A DNA stretch of 64,000 nt from Thalassia testudinum (lineage: Eukaryota; Streptophyta; Magnoliopsida; Alismatales; Hydrocharitaceae), in contig JAZHRO010000063.1 in NCBI GenBank assembly GCA_037157565.1, forward strand, positions 90,796,001-90,860,000, written 5' to 3'. The translations under genes were made by a program, and so were the position numbers. This document shows, in pieces, positions 1 through 11,436 of this stretch. The stretch's first letter is position 1. Each line of letters starts with the position of its first letter. The notes beneath the pieces are model-generated. The model had not been told where the DNA came from. It was given only the letters and a program-made list of their open reading frames with translations, and did no database searches.

Positions 1-372
1 AAGTCATGCCATCTTCTCGTTGAAATCCAACATAATGCCTATTGGGCTATTAAAAATGTTAACTTGAATTTAGATAAAACGGGAAAGGCACATATGTTAG
101 AGTTAAGTGAGCTTGAGGAGCTTCGTAATGAAGCCTATGAAACTTCTCAAGCTTACAAGCAACGTACAAAGGTCTTCCATGATAAGCACATCATTAGAAA
201 GACTTTTGAACCCAACCAATGGGTCTAGCTTTTCAATTCTAGACTTAAATTATTTCCAGGAAAACTCAAATCCCGCTGGGATGGGCCATACGTTGTTATC
301 AATACTTTCCCTCATGGAGCTATAGAAATTCGGAACCCTACTTTTGGTGCGAGCTTTAAGGTAAACGGCTAG
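1..372 (+). pseudogene. R1 pol: C-terminal end of Athila-type integrase
   Basis: This is the tail of a Ty3/gypsy polyprotein entering from the left edge, read in frame 1. It starts inside the integrase core C-terminus (CHLLVEIQHNAYWAIK), passes the helical segment LEELRNEAYETSQAYKQRTK and the FHDKHI motif, and ends with the GPY/F-like module ([15 protein letters not shown]) and FKVNG before the stop at 370-372. The family joins retroelement cDNA to chromosomal DNA. One in-frame TAG at 226-228 breaks the frame where a hydrophobic residue is expected, so the copy is dead. The order integrase, 3' UTR, polypurine tract, LTR is as expected for Athila. What is seen is the motif order; the lineage call rests on family knowledge. 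Confidence 0.9.
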
Positions 373-498
373 TGACTTAAACCTTATATTACTCTTTCAA
401 AAGGCCAGATTTTGGATGCACTTCGGCTTGAGGAGCCTTAGCTCCTCCCACTCTCCTCCTCAGGTGATATTCTTCTATGTCTGCTTTTTTTTTCCAAT

Positions 499-529
499 GA
501 GGACATTGTCAGTCTTAGGCATGGAGGGT
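499..529 (+). other. R1 internal polypurine-like motif
   Basis: GAGGACATTG, then a T/G-rich stretch, then CTTAGGCATGGAGGG, located 127 bp after the integrase stop. The same motif recurs at the same place relative to pol in R4, R5 and R7. It resembles the tract next to R1's own LTR (1976-1993). It probably acts, or once acted, as an additional plus-strand primer or RNA element; that role is inferred. Confidence 0.6.
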
Positions 530-1975
530 ATAACCTAAGAATGTTTATAGCATTTATAAATATTTGCATACATTTAGGATATATAAAAAAAAACTCTTAT
601 TTTATTAAGCTAAATTGGTTAGTCCCTAGCAAAACATCTTTGTCATGGTGGTGTCTTTAAAGATTTTTCTTCTTAAATTGTTTCTTAAGTTTAGAATCCA
701 GTACATTTACTTCACTTGCACATAGACTGGGTAATGGATCTTTGAAGGAAAACCAATAAGCATTTTTAGTCTACTGAACCCTTGGATAGTTAATAAGGAG
801 TCAAGCATACTACCTTCTAGCAGATCCACCTCATATTTATGAGAAGAAAGTAGAGAGATTGCTGGTGCGCTAAATCTAGTGCAAGAACTCTTAAGTTTTG
901 GACAATTAGATGATGATACCTCAGAGTTAGGCATAGTTTTCGCTCTCTGTTCCTGGGTGCGTACATTGTGTGAATTCCTAAGAGTCACCAAATAAGGTAG
1001 ATACACAAAGATTGAGTCTTAATAAAGCTATGACTATGGTGATGGTTATGACCATAGAGTCCTCGGCTGAAGGAGGGTAATAGTGTCAAAGGTTAGAAAT
1101 ATGCTTGTCCTATCCATTCCTTCCAGGTGCCAAGAGTAGGCACTTCCACCAAATAAGCCACACAATATCCTCTTGACTATCATCATCCCTAATAATACCT
1201 CATAAATAAAAAGTCTGTGTCATGTTATAAAGAAAAAAATAAAAAAAAACAAAAAAGAAGTAGAAAAAGAGAAAAGAAACAATTAGATTTAAATAAAAAA
1301 AAGATAAGAGTCCAATTTTATAGTTTTATCTTCGTGACAATGTTTCTGAGGCAACAAAAACACCCATCACGATCCACCAAATATGACCCATACTTACCTT
1401 TCAGTATTTCTGATCGCCCAAATGCTGGCTAAGGACTTTAACTTAGTTGTAGAGTTATTAGGACTTTAGTTGAAGTGTGAATGCCATGTGAGGTCACCAA
1501 ACAGTGAGAACATTTACTAAATATGGTGAGATTTGTGATCTCAGAAAGAAAAGAAGAAAAAGAGTGAGCACAAAGGAATATCAAGAGAGCATAGTTATTT
1601 AGCCTCTCTCCGAGTTGACTTATTTAATAGTCTAGAGATCTAGAGTCGGTAGTAGTAGATTACATGTAGCACCAGATGAGTGTGTGCCACCAAATACAAA
1701 TCCATTCAACTCGATATCTTCTACCTAAGCCAAAAGGCCGGGGTCAAATTACAGATTATCTTCTACCTTATCCCTGAGGGAAGTAGTTGCCTATCCTGAT
1801 AGAAATATTTACCAAGGGTAAAGTACAAGCTCCCAATGCAAATTGGCTTTTCACTTGAATCTGTTTGCTAGGATATTATCACTTCACAGTTGTCTGGATC
1901 TCTAAATGTTTGGAATAAGAAAAGAAGAAATCTATCACTTCCATCACTTTTTACTTTTGCAAGGGAATAGCAAAA

Positions 1976-1993
1976 ACTAGGCATGGGGGCGTT
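1976..1993 (+). other. R1 polypurine tract at the 3' LTR
   Basis: A purine-rich run ending GGCATGGGGGCGTT lies directly before the TGATGAGACC start of the LTR. This is the standard place for plus-strand DNA priming in LTR retrotransposons. Confidence 0.75.
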
Positions 1994-2172
1994 TGATGAG
2001 ACCATAATTGTGGGCTAAGTAAATGCTTAAAAGACTAATTATTAAATTAATATTTGCATATACATAGCATACTTGAATATATAAATAAATTAGTTTATAA
2101 GTAAAGGCTTGCATGCATATTTATACATTCAATTATAGTAACATGCATTTCATACATTATTTGGGATAAATT

Positions 2173-2180
2173 GTATAAAT
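2173..2180 (+). promoter_or_regulatory. R1 LTR TATA box
   Basis: GTATAAAT followed by AACCC, about 180 bp inside the LTR on the sense strand. It is the best TATA-like site in the LTR; assigned by position and sequence only. Confidence 0.4.
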
Positions 2181-3359
2181 AACCCAATTTATTTTTTCCT
2201 TCTAACAGGATGCGCAACTCCTTAGCATGTCACACGTGCCTCTTCGCACCTCCACCAGCGGCCAACATTAATCGCTTCAAATTGCCCCATCTATTGGAGA
2301 GGATCTCGGCGGAAGAAAAAATTCAGAAGAGTTAAAAAAAAGGCATGATCCCCCTGGTAGAGACTTCTTCCCCATCTTCACCATTGTGCAACAGGTAGGC
2401 ACCGTAGGACTTCCATGTGCACTGTGGGACCTTTGGCGAGCTTCTTCTTCCTCTTCTTCCTTCCACCTTCGCCCGCCCTACGCACGCCCATGTGCACACC
2501 AGCTTCATCGCACGGCCAGCAGGCGTGTGCAACAGCGCAAGCGCATCCCCTCCACGCATCGGCGTCGACAGAGGCGCTACCTTCTCCACGCCCGTGGCCT
2601 ACCTTCTCCTCTTCCATAGCGCGCGCTCATGCCCACGTGCCATAGCCGTGCATACGCTGTGCACCATCCGCAGCAGGCCGGTCACCCCCTTGCCTCTTCA
2701 TCTTCTTCTTCCTCTGCTTCTCTCAAACTGCCTACAAGACAACCAAAAGCACCCACCGCACGCAGCAGCACCCCCGCGCAACCTCACCTGCCACGCTTGC
2801 GTGCAACCACGCTCGCGTGCAGCCACACCCGCACGCAGCAGCCCTTGCGTGCAACCACGCCCTTGTGCGGGCAACCTGCCACTCCTCTCCGCCGGTGTCA
2901 AGCTCTCCGGCCGACCGCCACCGGCCACCTTGATCATGCTACTCCTCAACTCAGTTAACTAAGTTAATTTTACTTAATTAAAAGTAGAAGAAAGTAACTT
3001 AGGTTAACTCAAATTTGTGTCGGTTTAGTAGTATAGGGTTGAATTAACCTAACATTTTAGATTTTATTACTTTTAATTAGTTGAGTCCAGGTTGTTCGCT
3101 GGGAGGTATACAGTATTTCAAATTCACTAATTAATTCTAAACATCTTATAGGTATAGGAGGTATAATTAAGTTAATTTTAATAGCATGAATTTCGCAAAA
3201 TGATTTAAAATTGGGGAAATATGCAAAATTCCATATGAAATCACATTAACAATATTTATTTCAAAAGACTTAAGGCAAATGAGAGTTTATCTAATTACAA
3301 CATGCCTTATTACAACAGTTGAAAGCAAAAAAGGAAATTAAAAATATAATAAGAAAAAT

Positions 3360-3665
3360 AATTTCTTTTCCTTTTTATTCTTCAGCCTCTCTCTCTCTTT
3401 TCTTCTTCTTTCTTTCTCTCTTTCTCTATTTTCCTTTTATTTTATTTATCCTTTATCTTTCTCTTTTTTTTTTATTTCTTTCTTATTCTCTCTTGATCTC
3501 GAGCTTTCTTTCTTCTCTTCTTCTGCTCCTGCCTTCTTCTTCTCCCTTAGTCTTCTTTTTTCTTTAGTGCCTTTGCGCCTATTCCTTCTCTTTCTTCTTC
3601 TTTACAAGTCCTTCTCTATTTCCTTTCTTCTTTCTTTCTCCTTCCTTTCCCTTATTTCCTTAGCC
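3360..3665. repeat. Pyrimidine-rich low-complexity tract in S1
   Basis: About 300 bp of almost pure T/C (TTTCTTCTTCTTT-type) on the plus strand. The same kind of tract occurs at the equivalent place in S3 (38320-38460). It can be read as a serine/phenylalanine-rich peptide, but this is an artefact of composition. Confidence 0.8.
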
Positions 3666-6210
3666 TTTAGCTTTCCTTCTTCCCTTAGCAATCTCAACAC
3701 TTAACCTTCAGCACTTAGCTTCTCTACTTAGCTGAACCGGGTTTTTCTTTTAACCAAAAATTGGTTCTTAGTTTGCGGCAAAGACTTTTCAAGGATACGC
3801 AGCACCCTTCTCAGGGTGGGACCAAACCCTACTAAGTCCTCGCCTGATTTGAGTTAACTTGGTTTATTTTCGATTTATTCTTTTTCGAGCCAAACTGGCC
3901 CAACCGTCTCCCAGGCCTCGCCCTCCCAAGGTCACGCACAATGCATATGCCCACACAGGCACTCGCACTTGCAGGCATACAGGTCCGCACACACATGCAT
4001 GCTCGGTTTCTTTTCACGCCCAGCGCTTAACGACTAATATGCCCTCTCAACAAAACACTTTAATACTAAGGCAAGCGCTCTAGAACTTCTGATGTGGGAC
4101 TAATGTTCCCCCCTTTCAGTGTTGACTTCGAGTGAAGATTACTCCTAGCTCAGAGCTCGAAATCAAGCAACTTAAAGCTTGTTGGAAAGCTCTAGAGTAG
4201 CTCTACAAGATTACAGGGTCAATTTAAGGTGAAGGGGAAGAATTCCTCTTCGATTTGAAGGGAGAAACTATGGGTTTCTACGGTTCAAACACTGCCTGGG
4301 AATGAAATTAATGTTAACAGAGTCCTTAGACTGGACTACTCTCTTGGCTAAGGGTCTGAATGGGTTCTATAGGTATTTCTGCAACTACTAGTGTGGGTTT
4401 TGAGCTCTCAAAGCTTTAGGTAGCTACAGAGAAGCTTGAAGCTTCTCTGAAAGCTTTAAAGGAAGGATTCAAATGAAAGAAAGGTGTAACAGACACATGG
4501 ATCATATCTGATTGATTGGAACAACTTCTAAGGGATAAAACAAACTTATCTTGGCAAGATTCATGATCAAATCTCATCATAAGCCTATTGCCAACTTGGG
4601 TTCGAAAATAACCCAAACTGGAAGTTAATGAATTCTAACAAAATAAACCCATAGAGCTCAATCTAATCACTCTAAAGTCATCCAACAGAATCTCAGAAAC
4701 AATTTGAACTTCTCAAATCAGCTAATTGAGCTCGGAATCAAAATCTCCATCTCAGGTTTGACTATTAGGCTTGAAAATTGACTTTCTGTTCTAAGCCTCT
4801 TTACAAGCAATTGAAGACTAGAATAGGATCTCTTCATCCTTAGGAATTCATCCAACCTCTTAAACAGATGTTTTAACCCTAGAAATTAGGGTTCCAGGCT
4901 CGTCGCCTGAACTCAAAAGGAGCTTTATTCGACAGAGAAATTGGAAGGTTGTTACACTGATCTAAGGACATAAATGGCTTCGGTGCATTGCACTGAAGCT
5001 TCTAGACACCTTAAGTGTGGCTTTCAGGCTTCTGTACAAACTTCTCCAACTCCGCCGGAGTTGGAGAAGAAGAACCTTAACCTAAACTCCAGTTGTTAAA
5101 ATCCCAAATAAACATCCTCAAACAAAACAATGATCAAAGTTAAATCATTATGGAGCTTCTTATCATCTTCTGTAGGCTGAAGATCAAAATTGACTCGCTA
5201 GAGCTCGTCGGAGCTCCGGTGAGTCCAGAAAAAGATGAATTCATGTATAGAAAGAGAATTTATGCCATTTTAGATTTGAAAAGGTTTCTGGGGTCATAAG
5301 GAGCCTCAGGATTGCATTAAATTCCACTTTAATTCATTATATGAAAGATTAATCAGAAAATTCAGTTTGAATATAATTTGAGTGGTTGAGGCACAGGACT
5401 TGATCTCCCACTCAGATGAATGGTCAAGACAAGTCAAAGATGGATTGCGATACTATATATATGTATAATTAATGATTTGAATTACTCCTGAGCCGCCATA
5501 GATAGTGAACTTAGGAGCTTAATTAAAATTGGGCATTTACATTATAGATGGTAATTACTCATATTAAAGTGTGGAATAGGGTCCTTAGGCGATGGATAGA
5601 TGATGAAGGACCCAGTGAAGGTGGAATTAGCTCGACTACTGCTGCCATGGACAACAGAAGTAGTCGGTGAAGGTGGAAGTGATTTAGGTGATTAAGTGAT
5701 CAAATTAAGAATTAAGTGTGTTAGAAATGATCATGAATGATAAAAGAAGGTGGACAGTGGATTCAAAAGACAAATTAGGCCTTTGGCAAACTCAAGGAAC
5801 TCGTTGGAGTCGAAGAAGATGATCATTAAAATATGAAATTACGCTAAACTACCTAACTAACTACCTATCTAAACTATCCTACTCCTAATCTACTCCTATC
5901 TATTGTTACCTGGACGAAGGGGATAGAAGAAACTCCATCGAAGGCTCATGACGGAGGAGTGAAATCAGAGGGTATTGGAAGATCTCCGGTGGTCGAATGT
6001 GGATGAAGCAGAGGCAGTCCTTGGTCAGCGCCTGTGTCTAGAGGTGTGGCTGACCTCGGTGAAGTTCCTGAGTCAATTGAGGTGGACGGAGGAGGTCGAA
6101 AGATTAGGTGGAAGTTTGTCGGAGTTGTAGAGGGAATAGCCTATCGAAGTTGGCTGTAGTGAAGAAGAGGGAAGGGAGCCAACTTGAAGAAAATCAAGGG
6201 GGTCAAGGGG

Positions 6211-6219
6211 TATTTATAG
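6211..6219 (-). promoter_or_regulatory. S1 TATA box (reverse strand)
   Basis: Reverse-strand CTATAAATA with GC-rich flanks (CGTCCACTATAAATACCCC). It lies about 750 bp from the U3 start, in the right direction for LTR transcription. Confidence 0.5.
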
Positions 6220-7594
6220 TGGACGCGACGAAGAGGGAGGAGGAATTTGGATGCGTATGAGGCTAGGAGGAGGTTAACCACCGGCGTCATCTCCAACGAC
6301 GATAAGGTTAACTCCTACCTAAAATTAGGACAAAAGTATCATCCAAAACCAATGGATGAAGATGGGATGGTGAGCACAAGCTCCACGAGCTTGGAGAAGG
6401 TGAAGTGTCGTCGGATGGGTGGTGATCGAGTGATGGAGGCACCCTCAGTCATCAGCTGTTCAACTGGCTGAAGAGAAGAAGAAGAAGAAGTCAGATACCT
6501 AGCTGTGATAAAACCTAAGGACCTATATGAAAGATAAGGACTCAGTTGAAATGAATTGTAAGGACCAAAATGTAAACTCAGGTTTTCAAGGTTTATTTTG
6601 ATTTAGATATTTTTCAACTTTTTATATATGATTGTAAATAAGGTAATTAATTTACATTTTTGACCTTTTTAGATTAATTTATTTAATTAGCTAAGGTTAC
6701 TTAAGTTATTATATACTTATGTATACATTATGCTTAAGTTAATTAACTTATTAATTAAAGGAATGATTGTTAATATCTCGAGTCCAATTATTAATTAGAT
6801 TATTAATAATATTAATTAGATGATAAAATAGCATTTTTAACTTATTTTAAGGTCCTTTACTATATATCCCTTATTTAATAAATAACCCATATATTCATAC
6901 ATTCTTAGCTAATTAACTAGGAAGACTAGTTAATTAGGGGTAATTAGAGATCATGATGAGCTTCTCATCACACCTTCGGCTGTGCCTCCACTGCCGTCTC
7001 AACCGTCTTTCCCACGCACCGTCGCTGGGCTTCAGTCAGTCGGCCACCACACCTCCATGCGAGCAAAGAAGAGAGAGGAAGTTTCCTCTGATTTTTATTA
7101 CATTAAAAATTACATTGCATGCCATTGTCACTTGAATATTGGATTATTTTATTCAGGCAAAATTGCATGGGTGCACTTATAATTTCGTGAATTTACTTAA
7201 CTTGTGTTATGTGCATCATTTAACATTGAAATTTAATTCAAATTTGCATGCAATTCAAACTTACATGATATGCCACTACACATGCATCATATACAGAATT
7301 TTGGGAGCTTGATTCCTGATGTGAAAATTACATAAATAGCCTTGAACTTTTAATGAAATTGCAAGTTCCATTTAGAGTAGCATATTCATCGGATTGATTT
7401 CGCGGAGGTGTCTGTGAACATTATAACTCTCTACTCGTAATTTTATTGGATCTATTCCTCCCTGTGAATATGACATCCTTTTCGTGGTTTAAATTGATAT
7501 CTATTTTAATCTTTGATTGAGAGATTTCCACCACATAAATTACAGCGACATATCATTCTATTGCTATTTTAATTAAGTGAAACTCTCTCTATCA

Positions 7595-7865
7595 CCTTTC
7601 ATGAGCACCACATCTGGAGAAAACCTTTCACGCCTTACCAGCAAGTCTGGTTATTTGACTCCAAGTCAAATTCCTTGCGGGCAAGTTGAAGTCCAAGTAG
7701 ACTAGCCCTTTCATTGTGATTCGTCCATATCATAATGGGGTGGTTCAGATCATGGACTCAAAATCTAGGTATGTTTCTACTATAAATGGCGAGCGCCTTG
7801 AGCCATTTATGGCCTAGGAACCTCCTCCTGTTGATGAAGTCATCACTCTTCTTGAGGACAAGTGA
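7595..7865 (+). pseudogene. R2 pol: integrase C-terminal fragment
   Basis: Directly right of the R1 LTR, a gypsy integrase tail resumes in mid-protein: FHEHHIWRKPFTPYQQVW, then LFDSK, TSPFIVI, HNGVV, INGERLEPFMA and a final acidic EEP-like region ending near 7863. These match the post-core helix and the GPY/F module of Athila-type integrase. At least one frameshift (near 7685) and several stops break it. Because no other pol sequence precedes it except through R1, the simplest reading is that R1 inserted into R2's integrase. The 5' part of R2 would lie left of the window. Confidence 0.8.
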
Positions 7866-8082
7866 TTGAGTTTTCGCTCAATTGGAGGGCATTAAACTCA
7901 GCACTTATACATATGTAAATATCCTTCTATATATAGCATATTCATGTCATAGGTGTTGGAATTAGCTGAACAACAAATTCAGGAGCTATACCAGGTGATT
8001 TCTATCCTTTTATACATCTTGTCCTTCATTTATTTTCATTATATTCATGCATGAGGACACGCAAAAAAGTAGGCATGGAGTT
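7866..8082 (+). other. R2 3' UTR and polypurine tract
   Basis: A short untranslated stretch after the R2 integrase. It ends in GAGGACACGCAAAAAAGTAG and GGCATGGAGTT (8053-8082), immediately before the LTR start TGGTAG. Unlike R1, R4, R5 and R7, R2 has the GAGGACA-type motif directly at the LTR, with no second untranslated block. Confidence 0.65.
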
Positions 8083-8258
8083 TGGTAGTATACTCACACT
8101 GAATAATTTCTACCAACACCTAAAAGGAAATGAAAAACTTTCGTGTTCTTCTTGAACATCACTTTTATTGCATTTTAGGGCTCCTAATTTAACAATACTT
8201 GACTCCACCTCTAATGTTCGCATTGGAGCTAGAAATCGTCTGCAACAGCCATTTCCGA
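8083..8258 (+). repeat. R2 3' LTR, first part (U3 start)
   Basis: The LTR starts TGGTAGTATACTC at 8083 directly after the polypurine tract and is cut at 8258 by CACTA-1. The rest is at 20612-22739. Together they make about 2.3 kb. Confidence 0.65.
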
Positions 8259-8570
8259 CACTACTAGAAAAATAGCATTCACCGTCGGTTAGTTGCCATC
8301 AGTTTATAAAGTGACGGTGATATTATTTTTACTGCCGTCTATTTTATTAACCGATGGTGAATACCTCTTCAAAATTTGGCCACAGCCCTTGACGAAGAGA
8401 AGAACAGTTGTCGCTTGAGGCAAAAGTTAATATGGATAATCGTCGTCGTCTTCTACAATAAGCGATGGGGAATAGACATCATCGCCAACCCAAATTAATT
8501 TGGGCGCGCATTCGAAAAGTTGGTTCGACATTTGCTGTCGCTTTCTAATTCAAGCGATGACAAAACACCA
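8259..8570 (+). repeat. CACTA-1 left terminal inverted repeat and subterminal repeats
   Basis: The terminus is followed by short motifs in both orientations around ACCGTCGG, GTGACGGTGAT, CTGCCGTC, GTCGCTTGAGG, AATAAGCGATGG and AATTCAAGCGATGAC. In En/Spm elements such subterminal arrays bind the TNPA product; binding here is inferred. Confidence 0.75.
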
Positions 8571-9160
8571 TCATCTACATCCGTGCGTAGGCACCCCTCT
8601 TCTCCCACATCACTTCATTTTCCAAAACTCTCCTTGCACCGCCGGAGCTCTCGTCGTTGCCCCTCCTTCTCCTCAGGTAACTCTTCCTCCTCTTCCTGCT
8701 CCTCACGTGTCGTTGCTCCTCACTGGTCATCCTTGCCTCCTACCCTTCCTCCTCCTCTCCAGCGGCCTCGTCATCCTCCTCCCCCTCCCCGACACCCTCC
8801 TCCTCCTTCTTCGATAGTGTCCTCCTCCACCCCCTCGACATCCCCACCCCCCTCCTCCTCCTCCCCTCCACCCACTCCTCCCTTCCTCCCTGCCTTCTGC
8901 TTCGCGTCGTCCTCCCTACCTCCTGCTCTACCTCTTCCTCCCGACCTCCTCCTCCTCATCTTCCTACTCACCTCCTCCTTCGACAATTTTCTCCCTCTTC
9001 CCTTCCTCCTCTTCCTTATCTGTTCCATCTCCTCCTCCTCATCTTCCCAATTGCTACCCTCCCCATCATCCCCTCCCTAATCCCTCTCCTCCTCTTCCCA
9101 ACTACCACCTTGACCATCATTCCCTCCCTCCTGCCATCTCCATCTCCTCTTCCTTAATTT
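8570..9160. repeat. CCT-rich pyrimidine tract in CACTA-1
   Basis: About 600 bp dominated by CCTCCTCCT/TCCTCTT runs. Long apparent reading frames on both strands (Pro/Ser-rich or Gly/Glu-rich) come only from this composition. The tract lies in the untranslated region upstream of the transposase. Confidence 0.8.
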
Positions 9161-9245
9161 CCTTTTCATAAATTTTAAATTAAGTACTTAAGTTATTAAA
9201 GCCATAATAGGTAGGTATTTAATTAATTTTTTGTTATTGAAATTG

Positions 9246-10950
9246 CAGGCAGTTGACGATGATCACTCTTGGATGCTTCAAAGATATATTTTCAATTTGT
9301 TAAAGTTATTTTCATGATATTTTAGGATCCTGTTAGATGTGGGGTGTGCCTATATATTATCTTTTATGTGTTTTTGTTAAATTGATGGCGGGGTGTGCAT
9401 ACTTCTATTTGTGTTTTGAATGGCAATTTAGGATTTTAATTGATGTGGGGTGTGCCCACATATTATCTTTTATGTGTTTTCGTATCCATTTATGTATTTT
9501 ATTTGTTGTACTTTTATGGTGGGGTGTGCCCACTTTGATTAGGTGGTGTGATGTTTCCAAATTCACTTTTATGTGAGAAATGAAATATTTAAGGAGAAAC
9601 TTTGTCAAAATTTTTAAAAATTCATTAATGTTCAATATATTGGTTGGTTGGGGTTTAATAGATTATGGTTAGGTTTTGTTATGATTTGGGTAGGATGATG
9701 CCTAGGATTAGGATGGAGTTGGATGATGGCTATGAGGTTGCATGGGGTTTAGCTTAAGGTAGGGGTTTGGGTTGGATGATGTTTGGTTTGTGTCGGGTTG
9801 GGTTTAATATATGTTGTTTAGGTTTGGTGTTAGGTTGTGTATAGGGTGCTTGGGCTAGGGTTCAGGATTTGACTTGGGCTAGGGTTTGGATGGTTGGTTT
9901 GGGTTAGGGTTTAGGGTTTAGGATTTGACTTGGGCTAGGATTTGGATGGTTGGTTTGGGTTAGGGTTTAGGGTTTAGGATTTGACTTGGGCTATGGTTTG
10001 GATGTTTGGTTTGGGTTAGGATTTAGGGTTCGGGTTGTGCTACGTTTAATTTAGGGTGGTTGCCGTTGTGTTAGGGTCTAGGAATATGGTTGGGTTGGTT
10101 ATGGTTTTAGTTATTTAATTTTTTTTTGTAATTAAAGTGATATTTATTATAATTGTTAGATACCCACACTTGCATAAGTTTAGATGTACGTGAGGCTAAA
10201 CACCATGTATTCTAACCCCTAGCCATTTGAATGATAATTTTGGAATGAAGGTTTACTCTAGAAATTTGGTTTGAAACTAAAATAGGAGGGAAACACATAC
10301 ATTAGTGTATTGGTGTCCCAACAGTTTTGAAACAGATCGTGGGTTTCTTTTTTTTTTTTAATCTTTGTTGATTAACGATATGATTTGGAACCAAGGAATT
10401 TGAAGTAGAAGGTTAATCACTCAACTAATAGATCGTTCAACCATGGGGTACTCTTCAACTTGGTTATCCATGATAAATCACTCTTAAATTATCCTTTTGT
10501 CTTCCATTTAAGCGTGTCATTCATGGTCTGACTCCCAAGTTGCAAGTCTAGAAATGAGGGGAACAACTTGCAACCTAAGTACAAGTATGATTCTTAGAAC
10601 GAAAATTGACTGGAGCCCTTCTTTATTGAGCTCTATCGGGTTTGTAGATAAGTGAAAGGTTCTCTCAAAAGAACAAATAATCACAAAAAAGATAAGGATT
10701 TGGTGGTTCAATTTCACCAAGAATGGATGTGCATTTGGGGAGGATATACATGATCACCTGTAAATTTTTACCAAGTCCTTAGAGTGAGAATATATTTGTT
10801 ATTAACATTTAAGACTATAATCTGTTATTTAATTAATTTTGCTTTTGAAATTGCAGGTTATAAGTGTCGGGTACACTCAGAAGCTTGATTAGTTGGAGGT
10901 ATATATATATATACAATCTTTTTAATTTAATTGAATGATATTTTAGTTTT
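9246..10950 (+). repeat. CACTA-1 internally duplicated blocks
   Basis: Related blocks recur inside the element. An acceptor-like ATTGCAGG or ATTACAGG followed by a GACGGGCATACTC-type exon start appears near 9246, 10853 and 16779. TGTGGGGTGTGCCCAC-type motifs appear near 9337, 9444, 9520, 16878, 16930, 16979 and 17731. The block with CACACTTGC, ACGTGAGGC and ATTCTAACCCCTAG occurs at 10160-10222 and again at 10990-11028 plus 12769-12799, where S2 splits it. These look like partial duplications of 5' exons and introns of the transposon. Confidence 0.6.
9866..10033 (+). repeat. 56-bp tandem repeat, three copies, with telomere-like TTTAGGG runs
   Basis: The unit begins GATTTGACTTGGGCTAGG and ends GGGTTTAGGGTTTAG. 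Copies lie at 9866-9921, 9922-9977 and 9978-10033; the first two are almost identical and the third has several changes. Each contains two or three TTTAGGG-like heptamers, as in plant telomere DNA, but embedded in longer unique sequence. Confidence 0.85.
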
Positions 10951-11436
10951 TTGTTGAATTTCTTAATGTTCAAATTAGTTATTATTTAGATACACACACT
11001 TGCTAAAGAAGATATATGCACGTGAGGCTGTTGGTGCTAGAGCACCACGATCATTTGTTTTGATGATAACAAAACACGTGTTATTTAACATTTGCAATTT
11101 GAGTCCTAGATTTCAGGTCAATTGCAAATGTGGACGTGTTTAGACGGAACTCGAGCTCGCACCCAGGATGGATTGGAGGAGCTTAATAAAGAACAGAGGA
11201 GGTTCGCGTGGAGCGACAGATTGAAGATAGAAGACAAGAAGAATAGGATAGATTCTTTTTAATCCTTTCTTGTATCTCTTGTCTTTATTTTCTTGCTCTT
11301 CTTATTTTCCTTAGAATATTATGTTAAAGAGCCTCAAAGTACCCTAACAGTAGTCCTAGGAACACCGGCACAACCCTAGGATACTTAGGTTTTCTGTAGA
11401 ATACTTAGAAAACCAATATAGGGTTCAAACAGCACT

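Larger units (their letters stand above)
373..1993 (+). other. R1 3' untranslated region
   Basis: This noncoding stretch joins the R1 integrase stop to its 3' LTR. Roughly 600-1990 is homologous, in opposite orientation, to 29040-30460 inside R4: shared blocks include the one around 622-780 (AATTGGTTAGTCCCTAGCAA at 613-632), the segment with TGATGATACC near 910, and the tract near 1660-1800. No open frame here has coding character; the short frames on either strand are incidental. Athila elements may carry an envelope-like gene in this position, but none is visible. Confidence 0.75.
2931..6970 (-). mobile_element. S1: solo LTR in minus orientation, 4,040 bp
   Basis: The unit runs from TGATCATGCT (2931) to GCTTCTCATCA (6970) and is flanked by a perfect 5-bp direct repeat CACCT (2926-2930 and 6971-6975), the signature of retroviral-type insertion. 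Minus orientation is shown by the U5-like block on the plus strand near 3085-3110 (GAGTCCAGGTTGTTCGCTGG), by the U3 end TGATGAGAAGC resembling the TGATGGGAAC ends of R5 and S3, and by a reverse-strand TATA box at 6211-6219. No gag, pol or primer-binding site is found, so the internal region was probably removed by LTR-LTR recombination. It is longer than its relatives (about 2.6 kb), so it may hide a further insertion. Confidence 0.8.
1994..7594 (+). repeat. R1 3' LTR, split by solo LTR S1
   Basis: The LTR starts TGATGAGACC at 1994 and ends CTCTCTATCA at 7594. S1 and one copy of its target duplication (2931-6975) interrupt it, leaving about 1.56 kb of R1 LTR (1994-2930 and 6976-7594). The end was placed by aligning 7440-7594 with the ends of the R4 and R6 LTRs: all share a block near TTTTCGTGG with a TCC(C/A)-(C/T)AGGG-like stretch beside it, then an AT-rich tail to TATCA. 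Directly after 7594 the R2 integrase resumes, so R1 sits inside R2. The 5' LTR and target duplication cannot be checked because they lie left of the window. Confidence 0.8.

Noticed and set aside
707..1006. A possible envelope-like gene in the R1 3' UTR (99-codon minus-strand frame)
   Set aside because: Wrong strand for R1, no signal peptide or membrane segment, and the homologous R4 region is not open.
2386..2962. Overlapping frames of 77-181 codons on both strands
   Set aside because: They sit in the GC-rich part of the R1 LTR, and the longest crosses the R1/S1 junction.
8520..9080. 186-codon Pro/Ser frame and a Gly/Glu-rich frame on the opposite strand
   Set aside because: Both derive from one CCTCCT tract in the CACTA-1 untranslated region.
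9866..10033. True telomeric or subtelomeric array
   Set aside because: Only two or three heptamers per 56-bp unit, embedded in a transposon, so not a telomere.
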